The notes: generated by a model from the letters alone, not told the origin. 64,000 nt of DNA from Candidatus Obscuribacterales bacterium (GCA_031292355.1 JARLHI010000075.1:124001-188000), one strand, 5' to 3'; counted from the stretch's first letter, positions 8,206-19,200 are shown. Numbers and translations are program-made.

Positions 8206-10391
8206 CGACGCAAACACCAGATTCAACTCTTGCAAGACCCAATATTCTCATCAGAAAGCGAGGCTCAGGCGTCGCTTTCATGATTTTGGACGCTGGCGGT
8301 AAGACCAACGTTCTCTCGTCGCTCGTAATGGACGAATTCAAAGAAGCAATTAGAACAGTTGACGAAGACGACTCAATCAAGGCTGTTTGCATAGTTTCTG
8401 GCAAAGCAGAATCGTTCGTCACAGGCGCCGATTTGCATGAAATCATGAAATTCACGGACGCCGCTCAGGCGCGAGAACTATCTGCGCGCGGTCAAATTGT
8501 TTTTAACAGTATCGCCAATCTTTCGAAACCTACAGTCGTCGGCATCAATGGTGTGTGTCTTGGCGGTGGTCTGGAACTTGCTTTGTGCTGCACCGAGCGC
8601 ATCGCCACTGATGTTCCTGGGACATTAATAGGTCTGCCAGAAACAAAACTTGGTTTTGTCCCTGGTCTTGGTGGCACCCAGCGTTTGCCGCGCCTAATAG
8701 GTGTACGCAATGCGCTCGAAATTATTTTAGCTGGCGACCCTGTGAGCGCTGCTCGAGCTCACGAGATGGGAATCATCGACAGTCTGACCACGCCCGATCA
8801 ATTGTTCGACCAAGTAGAAGCGGCAGCACTTCGATTAATCGCTCAATGGCAAAAAGAAGGTCGCACAAGAAGCGACGCCAATTCTTGCAAAGACGAACTG
8901 CCACCAGAAAAATTGAAATCGCTATTTGCTATGGCCGAACGCTCAGTACGCATTCGCACAAAAGGAAATTATCCAGCCCAGACGAAGGTTCTGGAAGTGA
9001 TGAAAGTGGGTCTGCAAGAGGGCCTTGAAGCTGGACTTGCTTTAGAAGCCGATGTTTTTGGCGAATTATCGGTGACCGACATTTCACGCAATCTGGTCTT
9101 TCTTGTTTTCACTTCCGAATTTGCAAAACAGTCAGCCATTGCCACTGGCAACAAAGAAAATACACCAAAGACAAAAACAGTGGCTATCATAGGCGCCGGT
9201 TTGATGGGTTCAACCATTGCTCAACTGGCTGTGGAAAAGGGTTTTGATGTTTTGCTCTCAGCGGTCAATGAAAGCAGAGCCTCTCGAGCCAAGCAAATTG
9301 TTGATGAAATTGCTACAAAGACGGATAGGCTCAAGGCAGAATCTAGTGCGGACAAAAAGAAAGAGTTTGGCAGCATTGCCGCTCTTAGTGGCGACAGTGA
9401 ATTGCAAAAAGCAGATCTGATCATCGAAGCCGGTGCCGAGGATGCGCAGGTAAAGCAGCAGATTCTCAGCCGAATTAGCAAAGCCATACGTCCGCAAACT
9501 CTAATTGCCACAAACACATCGTCTTTATCGGTGACCGATATGGCGAAAGGCTTACCGGAAGGCATTCAATTAGTGGGGATGCATTTTTTCCACCCTGTCG
9601 ACAAAATGCCTCTAGTTGAGGTAATTGCCCCTGTTGGCACTACTCGTGGTGCTACAGCCCAAGCAGTGAGTTTTCTTGCACATATGGGAAAGACACCACA
9701 GACGGTGAAGGATTCTCCTAGCTTTCTGGTCAATCGACTGCTTACCTGCTATATCGTCGAAGCCACCAGAATCATTGCAAGTGGTGTTCCTGTAAACTTT
9801 GTAGAAGAAGCGGCAGTCTCTTTTGGTATGCCGATGGGACCAATGGCTCTGATGGACGAAGTCGGTCTCGACGTGGCCAATATGGTTGCTATTTCTGTTT
9901 TTAACGCCTTCGGCGAACGCATGACACCACCGCCTCAATTACAAATGGCACTCGATGCGGGAATGATTGGCAAGAAAACGAGGGTTGGGCTTTATCTCTG
10001 GGACGAATCGGAAAAGCGTCTTGGTTTGAATCCACTATTAGTTGAGAAATTGAAATTTGTGATTACCGACGCCAAGGGCGATAAAGACGAGGCAGAACTG
10101 CTCGCGCGCCGAATGATTTTGCCGATGGTCGATGAAGCAGCTCGGTGTCTCGATGAAAAAGTGGTGCGCCGAGCGCGCGAAATAGATCTGTGCATGGTCA
10201 TGGGTATGGGTTTTCCTCCTTTTAGAGGCGGTCTGCTGCGCTATGCAGATGCCCTCGGCATCAATAATGTGATTGAGGAACTGGAAAAAATCTACGAAAA
10301 ATCGTCAATCAAACGTGAGGTTTCGCCTTTCTTACGCAAGCTGGCTACTGAAAATCGCAGTTTTTACGCTCGCTCACAAGACGAAATCTAA
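8202..10391 (+). CDS. fadB: Bifunctional enoyl-CoA hydratase / 3-hydroxyacyl-CoA dehydrogenase (FadB type)
   Basis: 729 residues, the usual size of the beta-oxidation alpha subunit. Residues ~10-200 are a crotonase domain with the oxyanion-hole segment FVTGADL and both catalytic glutamate contexts ([10 protein letters not shown] and GLPETKLGF). Residues ~325 onward are an NAD-binding 3-hydroxyacyl-CoA dehydrogenase with the Rossmann motif [11 protein letters not shown] and the catalytic histidine in GMHFFHPV, followed by two C-terminal 3HCDH helical domains. It hydrates enoyl-CoA and oxidises the product to 3-ketoacyl-CoA. No thiolase (FadA) is adjacent, so that step must be encoded elsewhere. 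Confidence 0.93.
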   Translation: MTTQTPDSTLARPNILIRKRGSGVAFMILDAGGKTNVLSSLVMDEFKEAIRTVDEDDSIKAVCIVSGKAESFVTGADLHEIMKFTDAAQARELSARGQIVFNSIANLSKPTVVGINGVCLGGGLELALCCTERIATDVPGTLIGLPETKLGFVPGLGGTQRLPRLIGVRNALEIILAGDPVSAARAHEMGIIDSLTTPDQLFDQVEAAALRLIAQWQKEGRTRSDANSCKDELPPEKLKSLFAMAERSVRIRTKGNYPAQTKVLEVMKVGLQEGLEAGLALEADVFGELSVTDISRNLVFLVFTSEFAKQSAIATGNKENTPKTKTVAIIGAGLMGSTIAQLAVEKGFDVLLSAVNESRASRAKQIVDEIATKTDRLKAESSADKKKEFGSIAALSGDSELQKADLIIEAGAEDAQVKQQILSRISKAIRPQTLIATNTSSLSVTDMAKGLPEGIQLVGMHFFHPVDKMPLVEVIAPVGTTRGATAQAVSFLAHMGKTPQTVKDSPSFLVNRLLTCYIVEATRIIASGVPVNFVEEAAVSFGMPMGPMALMDEVGLDVANMVAISVFNAFGERMTPPPQLQMALDAGMIGKKTRVGLYLWDESEKRLGLNPLLVEKLKFVITDAKGDKDEAELLARRMILPMVDEAARCLDEKVVRRAREIDLCMVMGMGFPPFRGGLLRYADALGINNVIEELEKIYEKSSIKREVSPFLRKLATENRSFYARSQDEI

Positions 10392-10393
10392 TT

Positions 10394-10978
10394 GTGCCAC
10401 GCTTATTTATTGGCACACTTGCAGACATTGACGAACAAAAACGGACCGAGCAGTTTCTGCCCGAATTGAATTCGACCGCACCTGCTATTTTTGCGGACGA
10501 CCTGACAATTAAGTTTACGGCTGTTCAGAATTTGCACATGACCTGGGCGTTTATCGGCGATGTGCCGCAAGACGCCATCGAACAATTATCGGTGTTGGTC
10601 CGTGACCAAATAACTGAGATGCGACCAATAAAACTGCCACCTCAACTGCAGTTTGATTCTATTGAATTCTGGCCGAACGAGATTCACCCGACACTGCTGG
10701 TTTTGACTCCGTCTGAAACACCTCAGCCCGTTCAAGATTGCGCACAAAAAATTCATCACATAGTCAGTCCGTTCAAGTCGCCGCCCGAAGTCTTGCCATT
10801 TCGAGCGCACATAACCCTCGCTCGCTTAAAAAAGAGGGCGGTATCCACGGATGCCGCTGTTATCGCTCTTAAATCTTTTCTGCCTTTTACACTGAAATTA
10901 ACAGATATCGGTTTGTTTGAGAGTATTTCAATTGGGCGCCAGAGTGTCTATCGAACGATTGCCCGATACGAACTGTAA
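10394..10978 (+). CDS. thpR: RNA 2',3'-cyclic phosphodiesterase (LigT/ThpR, 2H family)
   Basis: 194 residues starting with GTG two bases after the upstream stop. It carries the two H-x-T motifs of the 2H phosphoesterase superfamily: NLHMTWAF with His48 and RAHITLARL with His139. Family members hydrolyse 2',3'-cyclic phosphate ends of RNA. MPRLFIGTLADI matches the usual first strand (RLFIAL-like), which supports the GTG start. Co-transcription with a fatty-acid enzyme seems positional rather than functional. Confidence 0.9.
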   Translation: MPRLFIGTLADIDEQKRTEQFLPELNSTAPAIFADDLTIKFTAVQNLHMTWAFIGDVPQDAIEQLSVLVRDQITEMRPIKLPPQLQFDSIEFWPNEIHPTLLVLTPSETPQPVQDCAQKIHHIVSPFKSPPEVLPFRAHITLARLKKRAVSTDAAVIALKSFLPFTLKLTDIGLFESISIGRQSVYRTIARYEL

Positions 10979-10985
10979 ACCGGTA

Positions 10986-11029
10986 TTTGGGGAACACCCC
11001 AAAAATGATCACTAAATCAACTGATTTTT
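10986..11029 (+). terminator. Probable terminator after thpR (two small hairpins)
   Basis: TTTGGGG-aaca-CCCCAAA at 10986-11003 begins eight bases after the thpR stop, followed by AAATC-aact-GATTT at 11014-11027 with trailing Ts. Neither hairpin has a long U-tract, so efficiency is uncertain. Confidence 0.45.
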
Positions 11030-11038
11030 GCCGCAAAG

Positions 11039-11069
11039 GTGACAACGGATAAAGACTTCTTGTTATATT
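11039..11069 (+). promoter_or_regulatory. Weak candidate promoter for the single-domain response regulator
   Basis: GTGACA at 11039-11044 and TATATT at 11064-11069 are separated by 19 bases, slightly long. The predicted start site falls at about 11076, directly on the ATG of a 26-codon open frame (11076-11156) that ends seven bases before the regulator gene. Confidence 0.3.
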
Positions 11070-11162
11070 ACAAACATGAATACTCGCGACTCAGCTCACA
11101 CGAGTCGTCGTGCCCCACGCTCTTCCCAATTTGCCGGTCTCAGGAGCTTTAATTAGCAGCTT

Positions 11163-11618
11163 ATGACACAGAAAGACAAACGCGCACTCTCCATTGTCAA
11201 AGACCTTGCCAAACCAGAAATCGTAGAAAAGGAACCGGAACCAATTCTTGTTGTCGAAGACAACGACGTGCTCAGAAAACTTTTTATCACCCAACTGCAA
11301 GTTTTGAAACTCTCTGGTGAAGAAGCTGCCAATGGCCAAGAAGCTGTGGAAGCGGTGAAAAAACGCCAATACGGATTTATCTTGATGGACGTCAGTATGC
11401 CAGTCCTCGATGGTTTGGATGCGACCAAAATCATTCGACAGTTTGAAGAAGAAAACGGTCGCAAGCGCACACCAATTATTGCAGTCACTGGCATCTCCGA
11501 CCGGTCGACCTGCATCACTTCAGGAATGGACGACTTTATGAATAAACCATTTCTTCTCGAACACCTGCGCGCCACCGCCGCTCGCTGGTTAAAGCAAACA
11601 GTCAATTCCGAGCCATAA
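11163..11618 (+). CDS. Single-domain response regulator (CheY-like receiver)
   Basis: 151 residues. After a ~26-residue charged N-terminal extension there is one complete receiver domain: acidic pair in ILVVEDND, phosphoacceptor Asp76 in LMDVSMPVLDG, Thr/Lys switch residues in IIAVTG and MNKPF. No output domain follows. The sequence resembles receivers from hybrid kinases, so it may be a phosphorelay intermediate for a kinase elsewhere. AGGAG lies about 14 bases upstream. No kinase is adjacent. Confidence 0.9.
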   Translation: MTQKDKRALSIVKDLAKPEIVEKEPEPILVVEDNDVLRKLFITQLQVLKLSGEEAANGQEAVEAVKKRQYGFILMDVSMPVLDGLDATKIIRQFEEENGRKRTPIIAVTGISDRSTCITSGMDDFMNKPFLLEHLRATAARWLKQTVNSEP

Positions 11619-11649
11619 ACTTTCCCGTTATATAGGAAAGCATGCGAAC

Positions 11650-11682
11650 AGCTATATGTTCAAAACCGAACACATAGCTTTT
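11650..11682. terminator. Bidirectional terminator between convergent genes
   Basis: AGCTATATGTTC at 11650-11661 pairs with GAACACATAGCT at 11668-11679 with one mismatch, followed by TTTT on the plus strand. It sits between the response regulator and the convergently transcribed amidase, touching the amidase stop codon. Confidence 0.6.
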
Positions 11683-13159
11683 AATGAACGACGAACTTCA
11701 TTTCGCCTGAAGTGCCGCCTGGCACCTGCCCTGGCTCAGGCGCTGGTACACTATTGCCTTTGTCATTTACAGCAGGCTTGCCGAGATTGCGCAAATCTTC
11801 GGGCGCAACCTCAATTGGTCCTCGCAGAGTCGCTGGCATCTGGTTTTTGCCCGATTTAGACGACCAGGTGTAAGTCGTCGTTGAGCCAGAATCAGACTCA
11901 ACAGAATCAACTTTGGCTTGAGGTGGACCGGCCGACTCAATGGGAGTAACGACCTGCACTGGTAGCAGTGGCACAGCTGGATGAGTGGTGCTTACAGATG
12001 GTGCACCAGATGTAGTGCGAGTAACAGTGGTTGTTGTCTGCGTGTTGACTTTGACGGCTGGAATAGCAATTGAGGTGTGTGGTTGCAACAAAGTGGTGGC
12101 GGCTGCAGTTGTGCTCGTTTCTACAGCGTCTGGAATATTGAGGGGTTCGGAGTTGATTTTGCTAACCCGATAGGCGATAGCTTTATTGCGAAAGCGAGTT
12201 TTCTCGGCAAGGAAGCCTTCAAAATCAAAATAGACGGGATCTGTGTGATCGCCTTGCTGCGCATAGCGATGGGTAATGATATTGTCGTCGTCGACTTTAT
12301 AGCGGTCTTGCAAATACGTGACCAGCTTGATTACAGCTTGACGCTGCTCATAAGGATAATCCTGATGACCGCAATGGCACATCTCGATGCCTATACTATT
12401 ATCGTTATTGATGCCAGGCAATGTTTTAAAAATATTGATATGAACGGTAGCTAGATCTGGATCGACGGCCTGGTAAATAGTGCCATCTCGATCAACTACG
12501 TACTGCGCACCGGCATGCCGACGCCCCATCGAGCCCCAGCTGTCGATAACACGAGATGCCACTTGAGGAACACCAGTTTCTGTTGAATGCATAATGATGT
12601 ATTTAACTGGTTCACGCCGCCAGAAGATGCCACCATGTAAAGGATGATAGCTAACGAGTCCGGCGCGCACCAGAGAGCGAGCGGGATTGCTATCAGCATA
12701 ACCCGAATTGAACGAGCGTTGAATTTGGCTGGCAACTTCCGGGTTAAATGGAGTTTTTTCAAAATCAGGCGGCTTCAACATGAATATCCCAAGAGGATAG
12801 GCATAGCGAGTCTTGGGCTTCGAAGCTACATGCTCGACCGCTTCGTGGTGGCGTCCACGGTGACCACTTGCAACAATAGCGATGTGCTTGTGACTGCCTT
12901 CATATTCGGTGACAACATGATGACCGTGTCGGGAACCCGACGAGCTTGAGCGCCCATGGTGAAGGCTTACAGTGGTGGCGTGAACAGTGCCTACGTGGTG
13001 ACTGCTCACGACTGTCGAGTGAGATGTAGTTGAGTGTTTTCGAGCCCAGGCGTCATCTGTTGAGGTTTGCCAGAACAAACTCAAAAGCGTTGCCAATACC
13101 GAAACTTTGACTCTTTTCAAAAAATCCCCCACCGGCACAAATCGATACGCGAGCACCAA
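11681..13159 (-). CDS. Secreted N-acetylmuramoyl-L-alanine amidase (Amidase_2) with His-rich linker
   Basis: 492 residues from a TTG at 13159; the signal peptide core (VKVSVLATLLSLFWQ, residues 18-31) suggests the true start may be a later GTG/TTG within the first 14 codons. Residues ~41-110 are strikingly rich in His, Ser and Thr. Residues ~183-315 are an Amidase_2 (PGRP-like) zinc domain: His191 in YIIMHSTE, His297 in ITHRYAQ and Asp307 in GDHTDP look like the zinc/catalytic set. Such enzymes cut the MurNAc-L-Ala bond of peptidoglycan during remodelling or recycling. The last ~150 residues are Thr/Pro/Val-rich and probably disordered. Confidence 0.88.
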   Translation of the reverse strand: MVLAYRFVPVGDFLKRVKVSVLATLLSLFWQTSTDDAWARKHSTTSHSTVVSSHHVGTVHATTVSLHHGRSSSSGSRHGHHVVTEYEGSHKHIAIVASGHRGRHHEAVEHVASKPKTRYAYPLGIFMLKPPDFEKTPFNPEVASQIQRSFNSGYADSNPARSLVRAGLVSYHPLHGGIFWRREPVKYIIMHSTETGVPQVASRVIDSWGSMGRRHAGAQYVVDRDGTIYQAVDPDLATVHINIFKTLPGINNDNSIGIEMCHCGHQDYPYEQRQAVIKLVTYLQDRYKVDDDNIITHRYAQQGDHTDPVYFDFEGFLAEKTRFRNKAIAYRVSKINSEPLNIPDAVETSTTAAATTLLQPHTSIAIPAVKVNTQTTTTVTRTTSGAPSVSTTHPAVPLLPVQVVTPIESAGPPQAKVDSVESDSGSTTTYTWSSKSGKNQMPATLRGPIEVAPEDLRNLGKPAVNDKGNSVPAPEPGQVPGGTSGEMKFVVH

Positions 13160-13210
13160 CTGACTGCATTATAGTTTTTTGATTTAGTCTAAGCAACAAA
13201 AATAAAGTAG

Positions 13211-14386
13211 TCAGTCGATCCAACCGCCACCAAGAATGTAGGTATTCGTCTCATCGTATATACCTAATACCTGTCCAGGCGTAATCGCTGGTTGCGCTTC
13301 GCGAAATTTCACCATCACTTGATTGTCGGGCATTGGCGTAATCAAAGCAGGAGTGGCCTGGCTGTTATAGCGAATTTTAGCGAGAGCCTCAAAAGGCTCG
13401 GTCGGCGGCTCATCCATCAACCAATTAGTTTGCGACGCAGTCAATTCATCTCTGTATAAAGCAGATTGTGGACCGACGTATACAACTCGTAATTCTGGAT
13501 CTAAAGAAGTGACATAGAGCGGTTCGTCCGCTGCAATACCAATACCACGGCGCTGCCCGATAGTGTAATTGTGCGTGCCCTGATGTTCACCAAGAGTTTT
13601 ACCGGTAATGGTGTGAATAATGGGACCAGGTGCGGCCACAAGAAAATTAGAGAGGTAAGTCTGGGCTGTTTGTCCTTGCGGAATAAAACACAAATCCTGA
13701 CTGTCAGGTCTATTTGCTGACACTAACTGACCTTCCAGGGCAATTGCGCGAATTTCTTCTTTAGAGGTGTAATCACCAAGTGGCAATTTTGTTTTACGCA
13801 GTTGATCCATCGTAATGCCCCAGAGAACATACGATTGATCCTTTTTAGGATCAGCGGCCCGAGCCAGTCTTGTACCGTGTTCAGTTTCGACCACGCGCGC
13901 GTAATGACCGGTGGCTATATACGAAGCTTTTAAATACTTGATGCCGTAATTGAGCAAAGAGCCCCATTTAATCAAGGTATTGCACAGAGAACAGGGCAAT
14001 GGTGTTCTCGCTTTGGCATAAGAAGCAGGAAATTGATCCATGATTTCCGTTTTGAACAACTCGCGCAAATCAACCGCGTGGTGCTCGATTCCCAGCTGCT
14101 CGCAAACTCGAGCAGCATCAACCATTCCGGTATCACAACAACGACTGCCCGATTTAATTAACCAGCCTGTGACACCAACGACATCATAGCCAGCTTTTTG
14201 CATCAATAAGGCCGTGGCGCTGCTGTCGACGCCACCACTCATCAAAACTGCAACTCTTGTTTTGCCAGGCGGCACAGGTGTCACAGCCCGCGACGAAGCA
14301 AGCGCACAAACTTCAGCGACTTGCGACGCGTGAGGTATGGACGCTTCTTTAAGTTCAGCTTCTTTAAGTTCAGCTTCGAGCTGCAT
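13211..14386 (-). CDS. mnmA: tRNA-specific 2-thiouridylase MnmA
   Basis: 391 residues. The PP-loop ATP-binding motif is at 50-56 (SGGVDSS). The catalytic cysteine pair corresponds to Cys135 (TPLPCSLCN) and Cys233 (DSQDLCFIP). It also has the IATGHYA and DQSYVLWG family motifs and a C-terminal beta-barrel (YTIGQRRGIG, then GQVLGIYD). It activates U34 of tRNA-Glu, -Gln and -Lys and inserts sulfur. The N-terminal extension before the first strand is about 43 residues, longer than usual, and contains a duplicated AELKE unit, so a shorter product is possible. It lies 108 bases downstream of a TPR gene on the same strand. Confidence 0.95.
   Translation of the reverse strand: MQLEAELKEAELKEASIPHASQVAEVCALASSRAVTPVPPGKTRVAVLMSGGVDSSATALLMQKAGYDVVGVTGWLIKSGSRCCDTGMVDAARVCEQLGIEHHAVDLRELFKTEIMDQFPASYAKARTPLPCSLCNTLIKWGSLLNYGIKYLKASYIATGHYARVVETEHGTRLARAADPKKDQSYVLWGITMDQLRKTKLPLGDYTSKEEIRAIALEGQLVSANRPDSQDLCFIPQGQTAQTYLSNFLVAAPGPIIHTITGKTLGEHQGTHNYTIGQRRGIGIAADEPLYVTSLDPELRVVYVGPQSALYRDELTASQTNWLMDEPPTEPFEALAKIRYNSQATPALITPMPDNQVMVKFREAQPAITPGQVLGIYDETNTYILGGGWID
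14344..14373. repeat. Two-copy 15-bp tandem repeat in the mnmA 5' end
   Basis: The 15-base unit CTTCTTTAAGTTCAG occurs at 14344-14358 and again at 14359-14373 and begins a third time. In frame it codes for a doubled A-E-L-K-E segment at the MnmA N-terminus. Confidence 0.85.
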
Positions 14387-14494
14387 AATTCAATCCAGTG
14401 GCAACATTGCGCAGACATTCTGCAAGAGCAGGCATTGTACTACAATCGTTGCGCCTATTGACAGCCATGCAAAGTTTTTGCATTTTGACGTGGA

Positions 14495-15946
14495 TTATTC
14501 GATGCCGAGCCGCTTGAGACGGACTTCTGCCTGCTTAACGTTCAATCCACGAGGCGCAAGCGCTAAATAAGCTTTGTACTCCTGCACTGCTTCTCGGGTG
14601 TTATCCATGTGCTCAAGCAATATGGCCCGATTGTAATGAACGACTGGCAATTCCACTCCCGACTGCATAATAGCTCGCTTATAGGCACTGTCGGCGGCTT
14701 TATAGTCGCCTTTTTCTTTGAGCATCAGGCCGAGCGCATTTTGGGCGAGTGGATTGGGGGTGTGATTGGCTTTGCCGTTGTCAATTGCCGCTCTGAATGA
14801 CTTTTCAGCTCCGGCGTTATCATTCATCAAACGCAAAAGCTGACCCATGTTGTAATTGGCTTCGGCGAAATTACCATGTCGTAGACTCAAGGCCTGAGTA
14901 AAGGCTTTTTTAGCTGCCTGATAGCCGCCTGGTTGATGCATCAATGAAAATCCGAGGCTATTCCACAACAATGGATCGCCATCACCACCTTGCTTCAAAG
15001 CCACTTCAATGGCGCCTTGCGCTTGAGCCCACTGCTTACCTTTCAACATTTTCTCAATCAAAGCCGGCTCGTAATGCGAGCCCGTACCAGCATTGAGTCG
15101 CGCCGAAGGCAAAGTGCCGGCAGACAAATTGGCCATGATCCGGCGCGTATCATCTGCATATTGCTGACTCTTTTCATACTTCAAAGACTGTTCGAGCGCT
15201 TCTTTAGCCTCGGGAATTTTCTTCAAATAAGCAAGCGATAGACCCAGGTGATAGTAGGCTGTTGCATAGTCGGGCTTATGAGCAATCGCTTCCCGAGCCT
15301 TTTCGGCGGCTTCTTCATAATGACCATTGTCGAAATACATTTTGGACAAGCCGTTGTAAGCAGGAGCGAAGTCATTTTTTAAGGCAATGGCCGCTGCGAA
15401 GTGCTTAACGGCCTCATCAAGCCTGTGGGCGTCGCTGTAAGCATTGCCGAGATTGGTCTGCACTTTGTAGGAGTCCGGTCCTGAGTTTTCGAGGGCCTTG
15501 TTGAAGTAAGAGATGGCGTCATCATAATGCTCTTGCCGATAGGCGGCATTGCCAAGGTCGTTGAGGAGATTGGCGTCGTTTGGCTTGGATTTAAGCGCTC
15601 GCTTTAAATAGCCTTCTGCTGATTTATAATCGCCCTCGCTGAGGTATGTACGCCCCAGCCCGATTTGCGCTTCGCCACAATTAGGATCGCGTAAAACAAT
15701 CGTCAGATACTGGCGCTTGGCCTCGGTGATATTGCCTTGACTGAGACAGCTCTCGCCGTGAGCTAACTCTTCGGACAGAGAAAGAGCAAGAACAGGGTTG
15801 GCGCAGACGCTTGCAAGAACAGTGCTGCAGATACATGCCATAAGAAGACTTGACAGCATCGAGTTGAGCCTAGAAGCTGAAATTGTCGTAATTCCAGTTG
15901 ATTCGGCGTTCACCGTGACATGCAAGCTAGCAGTGCAATGTGTCAT
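14495..15946 (-). CDS. Exported TPR-repeat protein (483 aa)
   Basis: The N-terminus has an export signal (SSLLMACICSTVLASV, then NPVLALS). From about residue 60 on there are around ten TPR units, with a clear run such as LLNDLGNAAYRQEHYDDAIS, ending in AVQEYKAYLALAP. I use the ATG at 15946; an ATG at 15859 directly before the hydrophobic core has a better-placed TAGG and may be the real start. No catalytic domain is seen. The gene diverges from mfd across about 280 bases and shares strand with mnmA. Confidence 0.8.
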   Translation of the reverse strand: MTHCTASLHVTVNAESTGITTISASRLNSMLSSLLMACICSTVLASVCANPVLALSLSEELAHGESCLSQGNITEAKRQYLTIVLRDPNCGEAQIGLGRTYLSEGDYKSAEGYLKRALKSKPNDANLLNDLGNAAYRQEHYDDAISYFNKALENSGPDSYKVQTNLGNAYSDAHRLDEAVKHFAAAIALKNDFAPAYNGLSKMYFDNGHYEEAAEKAREAIAHKPDYATAYYHLGLSLAYLKKIPEAKEALEQSLKYEKSQQYADDTRRIMANLSAGTLPSARLNAGTGSHYEPALIEKMLKGKQWAQAQGAIEVALKQGGDGDPLLWNSLGFSLMHQPGGYQAAKKAFTQALSLRHGNFAEANYNMGQLLRLMNDNAGAEKSFRAAIDNGKANHTPNPLAQNALGLMLKEKGDYKAADSAYKRAIMQSGVELPVVHYNRAILLEHMDNTREAVQEYKAYLALAPRGLNVKQAEVRLKRLGIE

Positions 15947-16226
15947 ACCGTTGAATTTTACTACAATCTTGTAATCTCTCAACCTATTGATAGTTGTTTC
16001 CAGGTTGTTTACCGATTGTGCCGATTTTATAGTGCCCCACGAGTCCAACCTTGGGGAATCTCTTTACGATGCTCGATCGAATTTCGATTCTCTTCTTGCA
16101 ACGTGCTACGATATTACATCCCCAATTTTCGAGGAAAGCCCTGCAAATGGCGCCTCCAGTGATAGTTTCGTTGAAAATGGGTCGTTCTAGGCAGACGTCA
16201 GGCAGCAAGCAGGAACACAAAGACCC

Positions 16227-19200
16227 ATGCGTGAAAACGCCCTCGTAACCGCCCTCCATCAAAAGTTTTTGGAAAGCCCTCAATACGCCAAGCTCTTAGC
16301 AAGAACTGCTAAAGCGTCCAATAGCGAATTGAATATCGCTGGTCTAACCGATTCAGCCAAAACACTCATCCTTTCGTTGCTGATGCACGAAGTGAAGCGT
16401 CCGTTTTTCATGATTGTTCCAGACAATCACATCGGCGCTCGTTTTCAACAAGAATTTGCCAACATGAGCAGATATCCTGTGTTCTTTTTCCCGTCCTCGG
16501 AAGTATCGCCGTACGAGCAGGTATTGAGCAGCCCGGATAACACAGCTCCACAGATGGAATTGCTGCAGCACATAATGCAGCATCCTAAAGACCCGTATGT
16601 GGTGCTCGTGCCAGTACGCGCTCTCACTCAAAGAGTGCTTGACGCCGATACCTTAAAACGCAACAACATCCATTTAAAAGTCGGCGAAACCGTCGACTCA
16701 AACGGACTTGCACGGATGTTGACTCGTATTGGTTACACCAAAGAATCATTGGTCACATTGCGTGGTGAGTTCAGTATCAGGGGCGATATCATCGATATTT
16801 TCCCGTCTGCCGGCATGCCTATCCGAATTGAATTATTCGGCGACGAAATCGAATCAATTCGCGTTTTCAATATTGAAAATCAACGGTCAGTCGAAGAGAC
16901 ACCAAACGTTGTGATACCACCGCGTTACTGGATCATTCTCGACACTGACAAAGACGTTCGAGAAAAGCTCGCCCAACGCATAGAAGCAGTATCTGAGACT
17001 AGACAGGGCGAACTTGAAGAACAGGCTGCCGACACTTTGCGTTCGGTCATGGAAAATGATATCCATGCCTTGCGCATGGGTGCGTATCCAGAGTCGTCTG
17101 AATATTATGCGCCTTTTGTGCATGATACTTTCTGCACACTTTTAGATTACATCCCTGAAAATTCATTGCTGTTTTATGACGAATGGGACACTCTTCTCAT
17201 GTCATTAAAAACGTACGAAGAGAAGTTGCGAAACACATTTTCGGACGGCTTAAACACTGGACGCCTGTTGCCTTTGCCACGTCCATTGCACATGACACAA
17301 GCAGAATTCGTCGAAGCTACAAAGAGCAAACAAAAAATCTATTTATCGACCTTGCCAATTTTCTCGGAAGAAGCAGGCAAAGCGACAATTCAATTCGACT
17401 GCCATCCAGTTGAACGATTTGGCAATCAAATGACGATTCTTGTCGATCGTATCAGGCAGTGGCGTCGCGACGGCCATCGCGTGCTGATTTCTACGGACCA
17501 GCCGCAAAGGTTACTTGGACTACTCAAAGAGAATGATTGCCCAGGTGACTATGTACCGGGCTCACCTGAAGCTTCCAAAGATACGCACCTAGAGCCAGAT
17601 GCTCCAACCACCGACCCAGCCGAGAAAACTGTCGATACCAACGGTAACGGCAACGGTAATGGTCACACGCCAGTTACTCCGGCACCAGCTTCGATACCAC
17701 CAAGTGGCGCCACTCTCGATCAACTAATTAAAGCAGCATCTAAACCAGGCGCTGCCGACAATCCAGTATGGATAACAAGGAATGGCTTTCTATCAGGATT
17801 TCGCCTGGAGGAAGTGAATTTAGTTTCAGTTACAGACACTGAAATGTTTGGCTTAAAACGCAAACCAACAATTTACAGACGCCCGGTCACTGAAAAATCG
17901 GCTGAACGTTTCACATCAGTTACTGATTTGAAAATTGGCGATTATATCGTCCACATTAAGCAGGGTATCGGTCAGTTTATCGGTGTTCAACGCATCACTG
18001 TGGATGGTCAGCATCGAGAGTACTTAACCGTCCAATATGCAGGTGAAGACAGACTTTACGTACCGGTTGATCAAATCAACATGCTTTCGCGTTATCGTGG
18101 TGCTGGCGAAAGCGCTCCTAGACTTTCACGTCTTGGTGGTGCCGAATGGGAAACAACCAAACGGCGCGTCAAAAAATCTGTCAAAGCAGTAGCTGAAGAT
18201 CTGGTCAATCTCTACGCCATGCGGGCCAAACAAGAAGGCTTTGCAGCGTTGCCGGACACACCATGGCAGTACGAAATGGAAGAAGCTTTTCCATATGACG
18301 AAACGCCAGACCAGTGGCAGGCTATTGTCGATACAAAACGCGATCTAGAATCAACCAAACCAATGGATCGCCTGATTTGCGGAGACGTCGGTTTCGGCAA
18401 AACAGAAGTTGCCGTGCGCGCAATCTTCAAATGCATTATGTCAGGCAAACAGGCAGCCGTGCTTGTGCCAACGACGATCCTTGCGCAGCAGCACTTCAAC
18501 ACAGTCATTGAGAGATTTGCCTCATATCCAATTCGTGCTGGTCTACTAAGTCGATTCAGGACAGCCAAAGAACAACGAGAAGTTGTACAAAGACTGGCTT
18601 CTGGCGAATGCGATGTGGTGGTTGGGACGCACCGCATGTTGCAAAAAGACATCGGCTTCAAAGATCTTGGTCTTATCGTAATCGACGAAGAACAACGTTT
18701 TGGTGTTGCTCACAAAGAAAAATTGAAGCAGTTACGAGTGATGGTAGACGTCTTGACGATGTCTGCGACCCCGATTCCACGGACGTTGCACATGGCGCTA
18801 TCTGGCGCTCGCGATATGTCGCTAATCAACACGCCACCAGCAAACAGAGCACCAATTAAAACGCTCGTTGGCGAATACAAATTGCCACTGGTGCGCACGG
18901 CCATTTTGCACGAAATGGAACGAGGCGGTCAGGTGTATTTTGTGCACAACCGCGTAGAGTCAATTGAAGCAATCGCTGCCGAAGTCAAACAGCTAGTGCC
19001 CGAAGCGCGCGTGATTGTTGGTCACGGTCAAATGCAAGAACGTGAACTAGAAAACGTCATGCTCGATTTCATGGCGCATCAGTTCGACATTCTCATTTGT
19101 ACGACGATTATTGAATCAGGTCTCGACATTCCAAACGCAAACACAATCATTATCAATGAAGCTGACAAATTGGGTTTAGCCCAGATGTATCAGCTCAGAG

